Positions 1 through 10,494 of a stretch of DNA of 64,000 nt are shown here, one piece after another (positions within the stretch are counted from its first letter, which is position 1; every line of letters starts with the position of its first letter). The stretch lies in NCBI GenBank assembly GCA_030704615.1, contig CM060731.1:43896001-43960000 (forward strand). The letters are read 5' to 3'. Made by a program: the position numbers and the translations under genes. The stretch is from Takakia lepidozioides. Taxonomy: Eukaryota > Streptophyta > Takakiopsida > Takakiales > Takakiaceae. The notes beneath the pieces are model-generated. The model searched no databases. It was not told the DNA's origin and saw only the letters and a list, made by a program, of their open reading frames with translations.

Positions 1-1365
1 CACTACATCTTCACCGACAGCCTTACCTCACTATTCCTCATTCGCAACCACATCTCCCACCCCTCTACCCATCATCATCACCCCGACCGCAACCTCATTA
101 CCGCTATTGTCCAGAGGGCCATCTCCCTAGGCCACCCAGTCCATATACTCAAAGTCCGTTCGCATACTAGCATCCATGGTAATGAAGAAGCAGACCTACT
201 CACCCAACTCGGCGCCTCCCAACCCATAGTTGAACCCTCGATCGACCCTATTCACATCGCCCACACCCATCCCTTCTGGTTCATACACCCCATTCCGGAC
301 CCCCCTGTACCCAGATCAGTCCGAAACCTCCTGACCACTCTGACCAGAGAAGCAAATAAACAAGCGGCAACCTCCATCAGCCATACCAAAGTACACATCC
401 AAAAATGGACTCAATCCAATGTTCTGCACCATAAACTCTCCAATCATTTCTGGCTAACCAAAGCCACCACTGACGCACAAATCCGACAAACACTCAAATT
501 CCGATATGCCCAATACATGGGCCACCAGCGCAAACACATCTTCTTGCCACATCTGTTCCCATCCCCATACTGCCCGTTATGTGCAACCACCCACCAAGCT
601 CGTGACACTTGGCCACATCTCCTCAGCCAATGTACACACCCAGTTATACATGGTTTGCATATCACGCGTCATAACCAGGCAGTCTGGCACCTCCATAAGC
701 TCTTTCTAAAACGTGCTGAAACCCGTTGGTTCTTGCTCATGAATGCAGGCACCTACCAGGGACGGCCACCCGATCACACAGTACTACCATGGCTACTACC
801 ATGCATATGTACCCGATCACCATGCTCGTGCCCCGCTCGACTTTGCCCGGACATACTCCTCGTCCAAGGTCTACCTATCAACACTTTACCCCCCACCACA
901 CCATCCCCACAACTCACCATCCATTTCATTGAATTCACATTTTGCCATGATCGTTATCCAAACGATTCAATCTTAGAAAAACGTCAAAAATATGCCCCGC
1001 TTATCCTTGCACTCCGAAGGCGTGGCTGGAAAACGGGCCCGTTAACCGTCATCACAGCCGACACTCGAGGTGGCATTCATAACGCCAGTATCATGGACAT
1101 ACACGATAACTTTCAAATTCCCATTCTTCCCATCCACAAATGTTTAAGAAATCCATCTCACGGCACTCCGTTCACTCACAACTATTATCACCAACAAACG
1201 CCAACTGGAATCCGGCACTTCAAATGCACCTTAGGTCCCCCAGGATACCCCTGGGTACCTAGGGGTACCCTCGCCCCCTCTATTCTTAACGGTCACCTGG
1301 TGTCCCCCTGGACACTTTTTTGTTATAGGGCCCACCTCCGAAAAGGGGCAATAGCCGCAAGGTGA
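1..1365 (+). CDS. Non-LTR retrotransposon C-terminus: RNase H, CCHC, endonuclease-like
   Basis: The frame is open from base 1 to the stop at 1365, so the protein starts upstream of the window. The first ~75 residues are an RNase H end: FTDS near the start and then KVRSHTSIHGNEEADLL, with the usual H, GNE and AD residues. Around 550-640 there is a CPLC...H....C zinc motif (C-x2-C-x11-H-x4-C). Further on are PDILL (about 850), IEFTFCHDR (about 930) and EKRQKY (about 975), a spacing like the PD-(D/E)xK nucleases of restriction-like LINEs. RNase H followed by CCHC and such a nuclease is the order known from Dualen/RandI-type elements. The reverse transcriptase would lie left of the window. RNase H and zinc motif are clear; the nuclease call is inference. 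Confidence 0.7.
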   Translation, partial: HYIFTDSLTSLFLIRNHISHPSTHHHHPDRNLITAIVQRAISLGHPVHILKVRSHTSIHGNEEADLLTQLGASQPIVEPSIDPIHIAHTHPFWFIHPIPDPPVPRSVRNLLTTLTREANKQAATSISHTKVHIQKWTQSNVLHHKLSNHFWLTKATTDAQIRQTLKFRYAQYMGHQRKHIFLPHLFPSPYCPLCATTHQARDTWPHLLSQCTHPVIHGLHITRHNQAVWHLHKLFLKRAETRWFLLMNAGTYQGRPPDHTVLPWLLPCICTRSPCSCPARLCPDILLVQGLPINTLPPTTPSPQLTIHFIEFTFCHDRYPNDSILEKRQKYAPLILALRRRGWKTGPLTVITADTRGGIHNASIMDIHDNFQIPILPIHKCLRNPSHGTPFTHNYYHQQTPTGIRHFKCTLGPPGYPWVPRGTLAPSILNGHLVSPWTLFCYRAHLRKGAIAAR

Positions 1366-1417
1366 AGTGGCTCTTAGTTACGCCGGCCTCAGCCGGAGTC
1401 TTCTCTCTTCTCTCCAC
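1366..1417 (+). repeat. LINE 3' tail: hairpin plus CT-rich end
   Basis: Directly after the LINE stop lies GAAGTGGCTCTTAGTTACG, a GCCGG...CCGGC stem-loop and a TCTTCTCTC run. The next bases are gypsy RNase H codons, so this is the element's 3' end inserted into gypsy element A. The same tail recurs at 6091-6148 and 20134-20203. Confidence 0.6.
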
Positions 1418-2210
1418 TACAAACCGGGACGGGACAACATGGTGGCCGATGCTTTAAGTAGAAAGCAGCAGCTCATGTTGGTGTACAGGGGCGAGACGGC
1501 GCTCCAAAGAAAGATCCGAAAGGCTTACCGGAAGGATGAGACGGCGAAGTCCGTGATGCAGGACTTAAGGTTGGGGGTTAAATCGCAGTTCCACTTGCAC
1601 AATGGACTGCTCCGGTACAAGCAAAAGCGTCTCTACATGCCGAAGGGAGGGATCAGAGATAGTCTCTTGAGAGAATGCCATGATAGCCTGCTTGTGGGCC
1701 ACGGTAGAGCCAAACACAACGCGACACTCTTGAAGAAAGAGTATTTCTGGCCCAAACTGATAGAGGAGGCCGAGGAGTATGTCAAGACATGCACCACATG
1801 CCAACAAAACCGGAGCGAGTATAAAAGCAAGCGGGGCTGTTACAACCCTTGCCGATTCCAGAGGGGTCTTGGGAAAGTGTCTCGATGGATTTCATGACTG
1901 CTTTGCCGCTGTCAAAAGGATTCGATGCAATCATGGGGGTGGTGGATAGGTTCAGTAAAATGGACCATTTCATTCCCACCAAGGAGACGAGGCGACTTTA
2001 CTTCGTCCACATCTTCAAGCATCATGGACTCCCAAAGGATATTGTCTCAGACCCCAATCCAAAGCTTACAAGTAAATTTTGGAGAACACTTTGGAAGAAA
2101 ATGGGGACGAGGCTCAAGATGAGCACGGCCTTTCGACCTACAACGGACGGCCAAACGGAAAAAGTGAATTCCGCGGTGAAGCAGATCTTGCAGAATTATG
2201 TGTCGGCAGA
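1418..2210 (+). pseudogene. Gypsy A pol: RNase H end and integrase core
   Basis: It begins at YKPGRDN..VADALSRKQQ, the end of gypsy RNase H. The integrase HHCC zinc finger follows (H and H in RECHDSLLVGHG, then CTTCQQ). The frame changes near 1850. The integrase core then shows the first Asp in SVSMDFMTALP, the second in DIVSDPN and the Glu in TDGQTEKVN, a complete DDE set. The frame is broken at 2210 by the CACTA element and continues at 3355. The frameshift and insertion make this copy non-functional. Confidence 0.85.
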
Positions 2211-3354
2211 TACAACAAATAGGGGGGGGGGGGGCGACGCCAGCCGCGCCCCCACGCCCCGCGCGGCGCTAAGCCGGCGACACCCCGGCGTCACAATCCC
2301 CCGCTGCGACACCATTACAACGCCCAGCCGTCGTAAGGTGGCATGAAGGGGGAAAAGAGGGCCCTCGCTGCGACGGATTTTTTTTCTTGCGACGCCCTGA
2401 CGTCGGAAATTTAAAAAAAAAACAAAAAAAAACGTTGCGACGCCTCGGCGTCACTAAGGGCGCCCCAGCGCCTCTGCGACGCTAGGGCGTCGCAACAGCA
2501 TCACCATAGTGGGAGTTTGTTTTTTTTTTTTTTTGGGGCTTTGCGGCCATCAACTTCACAAAAGCGTCGCTGGGGTGCCCCGCGCTGGGACACCCAACAT
2601 TGCGACGTCAGGGGGTTGCAACGGCGTCGCCACAGAGGGTCGCAATGGTGGTGTGGTCAGCTTAGGTTATTACAATGATGTCGTTTGGGGCGTTTGGCGA
2701 TGAGGGGTGCAACAACGGCAACGATGCTGGGGTTGGGGCTGGCGTTGGGGCTGGGCACTAAGGATGTGGAGGATGCAACTCCCCAGCGTCACAAGAGAGA
2801 CCCCCTTAGAAGGAACTTGAAGGCTCTTGAAGGAAATCTTTATATGTATATATATATATATATTTAGATTGCTTTTGTGATACATAGATGTAACGTAGGT
2901 GTGTTGGTTAGTTTGTAGTGTCTTAGAAATGTTATAACGTGGAGGTCTTAGGTTCAAGTATGCATTGCATGATATATGTAGAACAATGAATATATCACCA
3001 TTAGACAAAACCGGAGTCAATGGTCAACAAGTTTTTGAAATTCAAATTTCAAATTCAAAATTTCTCACCAAAATTAAAATGTACCCCCTTAAATTGTGAC
3101 GTCTGGGCGTCGCACTTCGCGACCCCCGGACGGTGCAAATTCTGCATTGCAGAATAGGTTTTTTTTTTTTTTTTTTTTTTTGACTCCTAGGCGTCGCAAA
3201 TCGCGGTTTCGCCTATTTGCAACCCCCATTGGTCGCAAACTTACGACGGTTTTTTGGCGACGCCCGGACGTCGCAAATTTGGGTTTTCTCCCTGCTCGAA
3301 TAGGGCTGTTTTACGACGCCGCGACGTCGAAAATCCCCCCCTTTTCCTGTAGTG
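2211..3354 (+). mobile_element. Non-autonomous CACTA element inside gypsy A integrase
   Basis: The right end, read on the minus strand, starts CACTACAGGAAAAGGGGG. The left end reads TACAACAAATAGGGGG, which fits the same terminus with its first three bases (CAC) lost. AGA lies on both sides (2208-2210 and 3355-3357), the 3-bp duplication expected for CACTA elements, and the gypsy reading frame resumes exactly after it. Both subterminal zones are packed with GCGACGCC and GGCGTCGC in palindromic pairs. No transposase is visible in the 1.14 kb, so it must have been mobilised in trans. Confidence 0.8.
2240..3335. repeat. Subterminal palindromic GCGACGCC / GGCGTCGC motifs
   Basis: At least eight pairs of GCGACGCC-like and GGCGTCGC-like octamers, usually 4-6 bases apart, lie near both ends of the CACTA element (about 2385, 2430, 2475, 2600, 3095, 3180, 3255 and 3310). 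CACTA transposases bind such subterminal repeats, so these are probable transposase-binding sites. Confidence 0.6.
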
Positions 3355-4077
3355 AGACCAGTCAGACTGGGTGGAGCACTTGGATGCAGCAAAGTTATGT
3401 TATAATAACATAAAACACTCCGCAATGGGAGTTTCCCTTTTCGTATTGGTCTATGGAAAAGCACCTCTGGTGCCGACAAATCGGGCCGCCCAGGACGTTG
3501 AGGAACCGGTAGCAGCAGCGGTGCTGGAAGAACGCGAGCGTTTGTTGGAGCTCGCAAAGTACAACATTGCCAAAGCTAGGAAACGGTATGAACGACAGAC
3601 GAATCGGAAGCGAGGGAAATTAAGTTTGAGGCAGGCACGGAGGTCTGGTTGAACATCAAGAATTTTTTACTACCTCCGGAAGTGAGTCCAAAGTTCGTAT
3701 CTCCGTATGCGGGCCCCTTTCGCATCCAGAAGGTTATGAATGAGGATGTGTATGAATTGGAGCTGCCGGCAAACAGCAAGGTGCATCCGGTATTCCTCGT
3801 TTCCCTTTTGAAGCTTTACTTCAAAGATGAAGCGTGTCCGAATCGACATCAAGTGTTGCGTCCGCCATCTGTGCTAATGGATCATGAAAAATTTGAGTAT
3901 GAGGTGGAGGCAGTGCTTAAGTCGAGGAGGTTTAAGAATCGAGAAACGGAGTATCTCGTGAAATGGAAAGACTATCATCAAGTGGAGGCAACTTGGGTGC
4001 GTGCCTCCGAAATGAGAAACGCATCCGAGGCGGTTGCAGCTTTCGAATGGCGACCTCAGAAGCGGAAGAAGCGTTGA
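3355..4077 (+). pseudogene. Gypsy A integrase C-terminus with chromodomain
   Basis: The reading continues from the part left of the CACTA element. The first frame (to 3652) covers the end of the integrase core region (AKLCYNNIKHSAMG, PLVPTNRAA). A frameshift near 3640 leads into NIKNFLLPPEVSPKFVSPY, the GPF-type domain (GPFRIQKV) and VHPVFLVSLLK. It ends with a chromodomain at about 3895-4040 (YEVEAVLKSRR, YLVKWKDY, TWVRASEM). Chromodomains of this kind guide integration toward marked chromatin. The frame ends in a basic tail (KRKKR). It is broken in this copy. Confidence 0.85.
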
Positions 4078-4960
4078 TGGGGACATCAACTTTAGATCGT
4101 GGGGGAGGAAATGCATGCTTAGTCCGGCTTGCAAAAACTTGTGTTGTGCAAATTTTGTTTATACATGAAATGGTTTCCAAATGTTGTGCTTCTTATTTTG
4201 TTTGGAATGGTGATGTATGGTATGGTTGGCTAGTGTGTAGAATGCATGCTAGTTTACAAAAGTGGGAGAGGTAAATTGGATTAATCGTGTGTTTGCGCAG
4301 TGCCAAATCGGGTGATTCCTATCCAATGGGCAAGGAAACTTGCGCCTTCTTTGGGAGTTCACGTTCTAGTGCGCATCTGGCGCGTGCGCGTACTATAACT
4401 GTGCTACCGAGGGGGTTGTCTTGTAGTGCGGGCTAATGCGGAAGCTACGTGCTTCCGTTCATGTACTATAATCGTGTAACCTCAGGACGAAGTCGTAGTG
4501 CGGATTCAGCGTGTTCCCGTATCTCAGGCTAGCATTCCAAAGCGGACCCAATTGTAGTGATTGGGGCGCACGTTTAGTTCAAGGTTATCTTCCTAGTATA
4601 AAAGTGTCCAAGGTGAACCCTTGCTCAAGGTGATGCCAAAAAGCGACATCATGAGCAATCGTAAGCAATGTTGTTGCAGTAAGGCGATTCGATCCTCGGG
4701 GACGATCGTTCCTTGGCCTTGAAGTGGGCCAAGAAGAGTGCACTGGGTGGAGCTGGAGAGGCTCCACCCTTGGCCGGGACTTGGAGGAAGTCGGCCGAAC
4801 TAGCTAGTGGAGAGTAGAGTCAAGTGGGGGTTTGGTTCTTTGCCATGGGACGCCATGGTACGGAAACAAACTCCTTGATGTGGGATGCCACAACTTGGAT
4901 GTTAGTTTCTACAAAATAGACAAGTCGATGATGACATCGACTCCTGTTGGTAGGGGTGTG
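4078..4960 (+). other. Non-coding 3' stretch of gypsy A
   Basis: About 880 bp lie between the chromodomain stop and the 3' LTR. The stretch has no credible frame and matches 57941-58845 of element B at most positions. It includes GTGGGGGAGGAAA at 4100, which resembles a polypurine tract but is not at the LTR border. Confidence 0.7.
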
Positions 4961-5389
4961 TGTCACGGCTCTTTGCCTTGAGGGCAGGGGGTCGGGACAC
5001 AAGAGGGGCTGCCCCTGTGGTGGGGGCAGTGACAATAATAGGTACGGGGGCTGAAGTACCCTTGAGTGCCCAATGCACTCAAGGAGGCGAAGGTGCTCAC
5101 TAGGTGGAGCCCCGCATACCGGGTTGCGGTGGTGGTTCCACGAGGGGTGGTGGTAGCTTAGTGGGTCTTAGTGGGTCTTAGTGGGGTGACATAGGACTTA
5201 CCATGGGGCGGAGACCTTGTGGTGGGAGTCGTGGGGAGTCTTGGGACTCATCACGGTCCATTGGGGCCGTGGTGGGTGGGCCAAGACTCACCGCGACTCA
5301 TCACCGGGAGTCAAGGGTCTTCGTGGTGGTTCACCATAAAAGGACAGTGTTGTTTGTGAAACCCCCGCGGATAGTCACAAAAGTATATA
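4961..5389 (+). repeat. Truncated 3' LTR of gypsy A
   Basis: It begins TGTCACGGCTCTTTGCC and runs parallel to the element B LTR (TGTCGCGGCCC...) for about 430 bp, then breaks off after AAGTATATAT. The remaining ~300 bp, including the expected CGCGACA end, is missing. Confidence 0.8.
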
Positions 5390-6090
5390 TCCCGACCACA
5401 AATCTCCATTTTGGTTTTTTTTTGCTGCACAAATTTCCAAAAATGGACCCCACACGCAACGGTGGGGTTTTTGCACTCGTTGTCTGATTGGCTCCAAAAT
5501 TGGGCAGGACCTGCCTGGGGTAGGTGGCTTCATATTGTCCGGTCATTTTTTCAAGGTTTTTTTTTTTTTTTTTTTTTTTCTCCAAAAATGACGCTGGTTT
5601 TTCTGGCCGTCCCCGCTTTTTGGTAAAAAGTCAACGGGGGCCTGCGGGCGTTTAGGGGTTAAATATGCCAATGAACGGAACCGCGGTTCCTTCAATATGG
5701 CAAGAACTGCACAACACTGGTCTTGACATTTAGGGGGAAGAAGTCGAAAAGAAGAGGGAAAGAAGGGAGGGGTTAAGAGGAGTGCGTTCCAGGAGCGTAA
5801 CGCACGCTGACAGCCTAGCATGTTGACCGTTCCTGGAGCGTAACCCACTCTGCCAGCCTGGCGAGTGCGTTCCACTCGTGGACGTCCCTGCATGTAACCC
5901 TAGAGTGGTGTTCACAAGTATAAGGCCCCGTAAAATACAAAGAATTTTTCCCAAAATTCCTTACGCGTGGCTCTGTATTATGTATTATGTCAGGTCTATT
6001 TTATATGTAAATTTGAGAGTGCAAGTATTCCTAACTTATTGTCCTGCAACAATAAAGTATATATTGTCATTGAGTATATATTGTCATTTA
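5390..6090. other. Unassigned repeat-like DNA with poly-T
   Basis: This fills the gap between the broken LTR and the next LINE/SINE-type tail. It has a run of about 22 T at 5557-5579, two similar GAGCGTAACGCAC / GAGCGTAACCCAC blocks at 5785 and 5835, and no credible coding frame. It may be the body of a non-LTR or SINE-type element ending at 6148. Confidence 0.4.
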
Positions 6091-6148
6091 CAAGGCGAAG
6101 TGGCTCTTAGTTACGCCCGCTTTGGCCGGAGTCTTCTCTCTCTCTCTC
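6091..6148 (+). repeat. LINE/SINE-type 3' tail, second copy
   Basis: CAAGGCGAAGTGGCTCTTAG, then TTACGCCCGCTTTGGCCGGAG and a TCTC run of about 18 bases. It matches the tail of the LINE at 1366-1417 in both the lead-in and the hairpin, so it marks another 3' end of the same or a dependent family. Confidence 0.55.
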
Positions 6149-6297
6149 ATTGAGATAAATTGGATTGCGTCACTTTGGGAATGAATTATCCGATGGTGAG
6201 GAAAAAAGAGAGGAAAGTTTGTTCAATTTGATTTTAGTTAAACAGTAATTATATTATTGACACTTCAGTTGAGAAATCAATTAATTTAGTTTATTCA

Positions 6298-8872
6298 TTG
6301 CACTATGATTACAAAGGCTCAATGTTAATGGAGCATAAGGAGGCGGAAGAGATGCCAAATATTGTTCAAGTCACGCCGCCTATAGAAGACTTATTGGGGA
6401 GGAAATTGGCAGAATGGGAAGCGGAGCAAGAGGAGGAGACAGATCCATGGTCAAGGGAAGGGTGTGTTCAACAACTACAACATGGGATCAGCCAGGGCCT
6501 AGGCTTATCACTTCCTCCTCATCTTCTACCTTATAAACCCCTTGGTAATGGAATCATGTCCCTTCTAAATTCAAACATAAAATTTGTCTCTGATTTATTT
6601 ATACCTCATACATTTATAGATTACAAGCTATCATGGATTTTATAATATTCAAGTATTTTTTAAAATTTTAATCGCATGAATAATCATTTAACCAACCATT
6701 TTGTGGCTTGTGAACTTATATAGGAACTCTTGACATGAAGCGAGATCGATCATTGCTTCCTAAAAATTATCAATTCAAAGGAGGACCCCATCAAAAGAGG
6801 AAAGTGGGTGGAGATGTGACTGAGAAAGGAGTGCCTGACGTGCCGAATGTCGCACTACCACTATCGCTGAAGAATACCTTCTGGAATGGGGAGCGTTGGT
6901 CCAGTGCCAATTTTTCGCAACGCTCTGCACCTATGGTTAATGGCTCCTCTATGCTTCATGAGGAGCTTACTCGATCGCATCATCGCCTTATCAATTGCTG
7001 GTAAATGTACAGCAACTTATTCTCGGCCTTTCCCCTTATATGATATTCCTTATGATCATCTTTGTCTAAGAACCTTTTTGCAATTTTATTCTGTTTTTAT
7101 AAAAGGTTTTATTCTTTTAAACGGTGTATATGACCATTGCAGCATGGGGAAATTTTTCTTAAGTGGCATGAGGCTAGAGGAAGATTGTCGCAAGAGTATA
7201 TCATATCCACGAGGGAGTCAGTGTGAGTCGGAGTTTCGGCCGTACATTCCGCCCCTCCCTTTGAGCGACCTTCCTGAATTCGATATAACCGAGCAACTCG
7301 CTGATAATAAATCCCTTCTTTCTTTATACCCGGATGAAGCCAAACGCTCCCGGACTCCGAGGACCGAAAGAACCTTCGGGCGCTGATCGCAATCGGCTGG
7401 AAACTGGTTGACTCAATCCTCACTGCAATGTGGGTAGAACAATTCAGGGGAGCGCAGGGACTACACATATCGCAGCTTCTTGAAGCCCCCCACATGAAAT
7501 CATCCACGACGATACTGCGCGGATGGCTAGTGTACCCCAACATGAGTATACGACACAAAGAAGAAGAAGAAGAAGTAGCGAACAAGCACAGAAGAACTAT
7601 TATCCTTGATTATGCTTGGCTCTTTTAAGCTACTAATAAGGAATTTGGAGCTGTCAAATCGCTTCCTGATCAATATTTTCTCTTCATCCCCATCAACGGC
7701 CCGATCAATCAAGACTTCTAGCGGGTTGCCTCCGGAAGCTTGTGAGGACCCAAGTCTGGACCAACTTGCAACTATATTGGACAAGGGCACGGTTTGCGGC
7801 CATGCAAGCATATTGGAACTCCCAACTCTTGAACATGCTTGTCGGGCTCAAGTCCACTCGCGCTTACATTTATGCCTGCAGTTTTCATGGTCTAAAGGTA
7901 TAGAACCCATGTACATACTACTATCTTTTCTTTAAAAAACAAGAATTTTGTGTGTTATTCAGACATTTTTGTTTTTGTTTGTTTGTTTGTTTTTTTCTTT
8001 CTTTATTTTTAAAAACAGGGGATAGAGGGTTGTTTATTGTTAGGCTTACACAAAATGTGTCTCTGAATATGAGTGTGTACAGAGCCTCCGGGCCCATGGT
8101 AAGACTGTGTGCAATTTGAATGCGAGCCCACGAGCATCAGCAAAATTTCGACAAGCATTGTTGAATTATCCTTGGTTTGGGACTCTAATTGACTTGATTC
8201 ATAAGAAAGGATGTCGTCCCTCGAAGGCTGAGATGTTCATAATTAATCAGATCCACTATGTGATCCGGGTGCGTAACTATCATGTATGAAGTAATCCTAT
8301 CATTTGTTTGATAAATTCCAATGTCTTGCAGGTTTATTTTTATTTTTGATGGATTAGTAAAATAATAATGGTAATAAATTTAATAGATCATACAAATCCA
8401 ACAATGTAGCTTTAATTGTGGAAGTAAAAAAAAACCAAATAATAAAATCTGTTCAAGTCAGCACAATTTTCCTTATGTTAGGTGTTTTTTATTTATTTAT
8501 TTAAATTAATTTATGATTCATGATTGTCATTCTCTCTAGTTACAATGATTGGAATTTTAGTCATTTGGTCTACATCAAATTCAGGTAATAATGTACACAA
8601 TTTTAAATATTATTAACAAACTTAAAAAGCGCGGATCATCATCGTTAAGTTCCCTCAAAAAGTTTCATTCAAAAACATTTATATTAAAATTTTATTTTAA
8701 GCATCTCTGTGGGGTGCAGCAAACTGGAACATTTGTGGGCGGAGACTATGCAAATTTGATGCGTAAACTACAATACAAGAACATAGACATGGATAATGCA
8801 GCGGTGCGTAGGGCGTTGCACTTTGTGAAACAGGCGCTTCACCTCTCCGATGAGGGCCTTTTGATGGACTAA
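6298..8872 (+). pseudogene. Unrecognised multi-exon gene, probably decayed
   Basis: Exons can be chained by splice signals and phase. One ends at 6544 (donor GTAATG), the next is 6724-7000 (acceptor TATATAG, donor GTAAAT), and the next starts at 7143 after CATTGCAG. In this last exon the frame slips near 7345 into DRKNLRALIAIGWKLVD and EQFRGAQGLHISQLLEAP. Later blocks show ASAKFRQALLNYPWF (about 8130), NQIHYVIR (8250), and GGDYANLMRKLQYKN to a stop at 8872. An inverted copy at 20.7-20.9 kb keeps GTGAGT where this copy has ATGAGT (7542), so a splice donor may be lost. I do not recognise the family. The start at 6298 is only the first in-frame ATG. It could still be functional if the frame slip is an unrecognised intron. 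Confidence 0.45.
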
Positions 8873-10010
8873 CCTTGCGGCTATTTTGATATATAAAATA
8901 TAGTTAATTCATCAACCCTATTAACCCTTAACTTCCTACATGGTTCATTTTTTGACACCTAAATATTACTACCCATGCCCAATAAAATGAGGCTAACTAC
9001 CTATCAAAAATCATCCAGAAAAATGGACCTTACGCGTAGGTGCGCACATGGTACCTACATGCACTCACCAAAAATAAAGTTGCTTCACCGTCAAATATGG
9101 GAGATTATATGGTTTTAGAGAGGATGGATTATTTGTTTCTGTTTTTGAAAACATGGTTTTTTAGCCTTGACCAACTAATTGGAGAGGCTTTTAGATTTTT
9201 GTGGAGTGTTTATTCCACACATTCCTATTCTGTGGTAGGAATGTCCTTGCAAAAAATGAGGGGCAAAAGTCAGGTTTAGTATGGGGGTGCTTTGTATGGT
9301 TTCTAGGGGATTCAAACTACCTTCATTACAAAGATTTAGAAATTCTCCAAAAAGATGCTATGAAATATTGCTCAAATTCAAAATCCCTCTGGTAAGGGAG
9401 TGACTCTCTTCACACCTACACCTTGGTCCAAATTATGCCCACATCCAATCGTAGAAATTGTAAAAATTGCCCCCCAGTGGCTTGAAGTGCTGTCCAATCA
9501 TATTGGCCACGTAGAAGTCAACTCTGCATGGCCTCCCTCCATGCAAGAGCATTTCTAACCACTGGGTTTTGGAAATTTGTGGATTTGGCAAACTTTCTCC
9601 AAATGGCATGCTGCCAATTGGAGATGATCTGCCATGTCGTCAGGTCATTTATTGCTGAAGAAACGACCTAAAAATATTTAGATCTGCAAAAGTTATGTTA
9701 ATACATCATGTTCTATAAAACCCGAAACAGGTTCCATAGGAAGTTAAGGGTTAAATTGCCCCTCAAACAGTAGCTAACAGATTGTCCGTACAAAACATAC
9801 AATACAAATGCATAAGCAGACTTTTGTTTTTTGGTCATATGCATACGGTCCGACAATCCTACACAAATTCAAAAAGATATTCAAAGAATAAATTAGAGAA
9901 ATAGGGAATGAAATGAACCTGATTGGACACCATATTTGAGATCTTTGGCTACTGTTGACTGTACAACCAAATTCACTCTGTTACATAAATGTGTCATTGA
10001 ATTACTGGGC
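8870..10010 (-). repeat. Left arm of an inverted duplication
   Basis: Read on the minus strand, this segment matches 19838-20150. Shared stretches include CAAATATGG.GTCCAATCAGG, GTACGGACAATCT, GGGTTGATGAATTAACTA and ATATCAAAATAGCCGCAAGG. The left arm contains an extra 826-bp element (8925-9750) that the right arm lacks. Confidence 0.7.
8925..9750. mobile_element. Small inverted-repeat element with TTAA target duplication
   Basis: The ends are CCCTTAACTTCCTA on both strands (14 bp perfect, similar for a few more bases). TTAA stands directly outside each end (8921-8924 and 9751-9754). The inverted copy of the surrounding DNA at 20.04-20.10 kb lacks the element. TTAA duplication with CCC-starting ends is typical of piggyBac-type elements. 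It carries no transposase, so it is a MITE-like derivative. The superfamily call is inference. Confidence 0.65.
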
Positions 10011-10494
10011 CACATCCACAAGTGTCTAACATAAAGGGCACTAACCATTGGAACATAGGTTGAAAGGGTAGACAATATGAATAGATACAGATTTGAAAAG
10101 ATACAAGGATGTGTAGGGGTGTAGGATGACATGAAGGGGTAGAAAGAGTACATGAAGAGGCAAGTGATTATATCAAACTCTCCTGCTAAGTTTCTGTTCA
10201 AATTTATATGTCAGCCCTCAACTTTCAATGGACTTAGTACTCAAAATTTGGACTATACTGAAACTGAACATTTGATATGACTCGGCCGGGGATCGGTGAC
10301 TCCACTTTGATAGATATAATTGCACCCTAGTTCATGGGATCCTTCATTGTTCAGAATCATCCACCCACAGGTGGCCCGGATATTTGGAAGATTGAATTAT
10401 ATAAGCCATGGTCTTTTGTGCGCAGTAAAATTACGGACATCGCATTTACATTTGTCAAGTAGGAAAGGAACTATTTTTAGAGAAGTGCATTATC
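10011..10494 (+). other. VDAC upstream region
   Basis: Intergenic AT-rich DNA between the left duplication arm and the VDAC start codon. It should hold the VDAC promoter and 5' leader. I see no unambiguous TATA box. Confidence 0.3.

Larger units (their letters stand above)
1418..5389 (+). mobile_element. Gypsy element A (chromovirus), partial
   Basis: This Ty3/gypsy copy is interrupted on the left by the LINE tail and on the right at 5389. The order is RNase H end, integrase, a CACTA insertion (2211-3354), integrase C-terminus with chromodomain, about 880 bp of non-coding DNA, then part of the 3' LTR. It belongs to the same family as element B at 53.6-59.6 kb, to which it aligns over the C-terminus, the non-coding stretch and the LTR. 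RNase H-integrase-chromodomain order places it among chromoviruses. Gag, protease and RT are not in the window; they may lie left of the LINE, beyond base 1. Confidence 0.85.

Noticed and set aside
2500-2870. Short open frames in the CACTA element
   Set aside because: They run through palindromic GC motifs and poly-T and have no domain; they are chance frames.
4101-4115. GGGGGAGGAAA followed by TGCATG as the start of a 1.6 kb LTR (also at 57962-57980)
   Set aside because: The 5' LTR of element B starts at TGTCGCG with an exact ACTAG target duplication, and TGTCGCG pairs with the CGCGACA end. The purine run is therefore inside the 3' non-coding region and not at the LTR border.
5557-5579. Poly-T run as a reverse-oriented poly-A tail of a processed gene copy
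   Set aside because: No coding similarity is found on the minus strand downstream of it.
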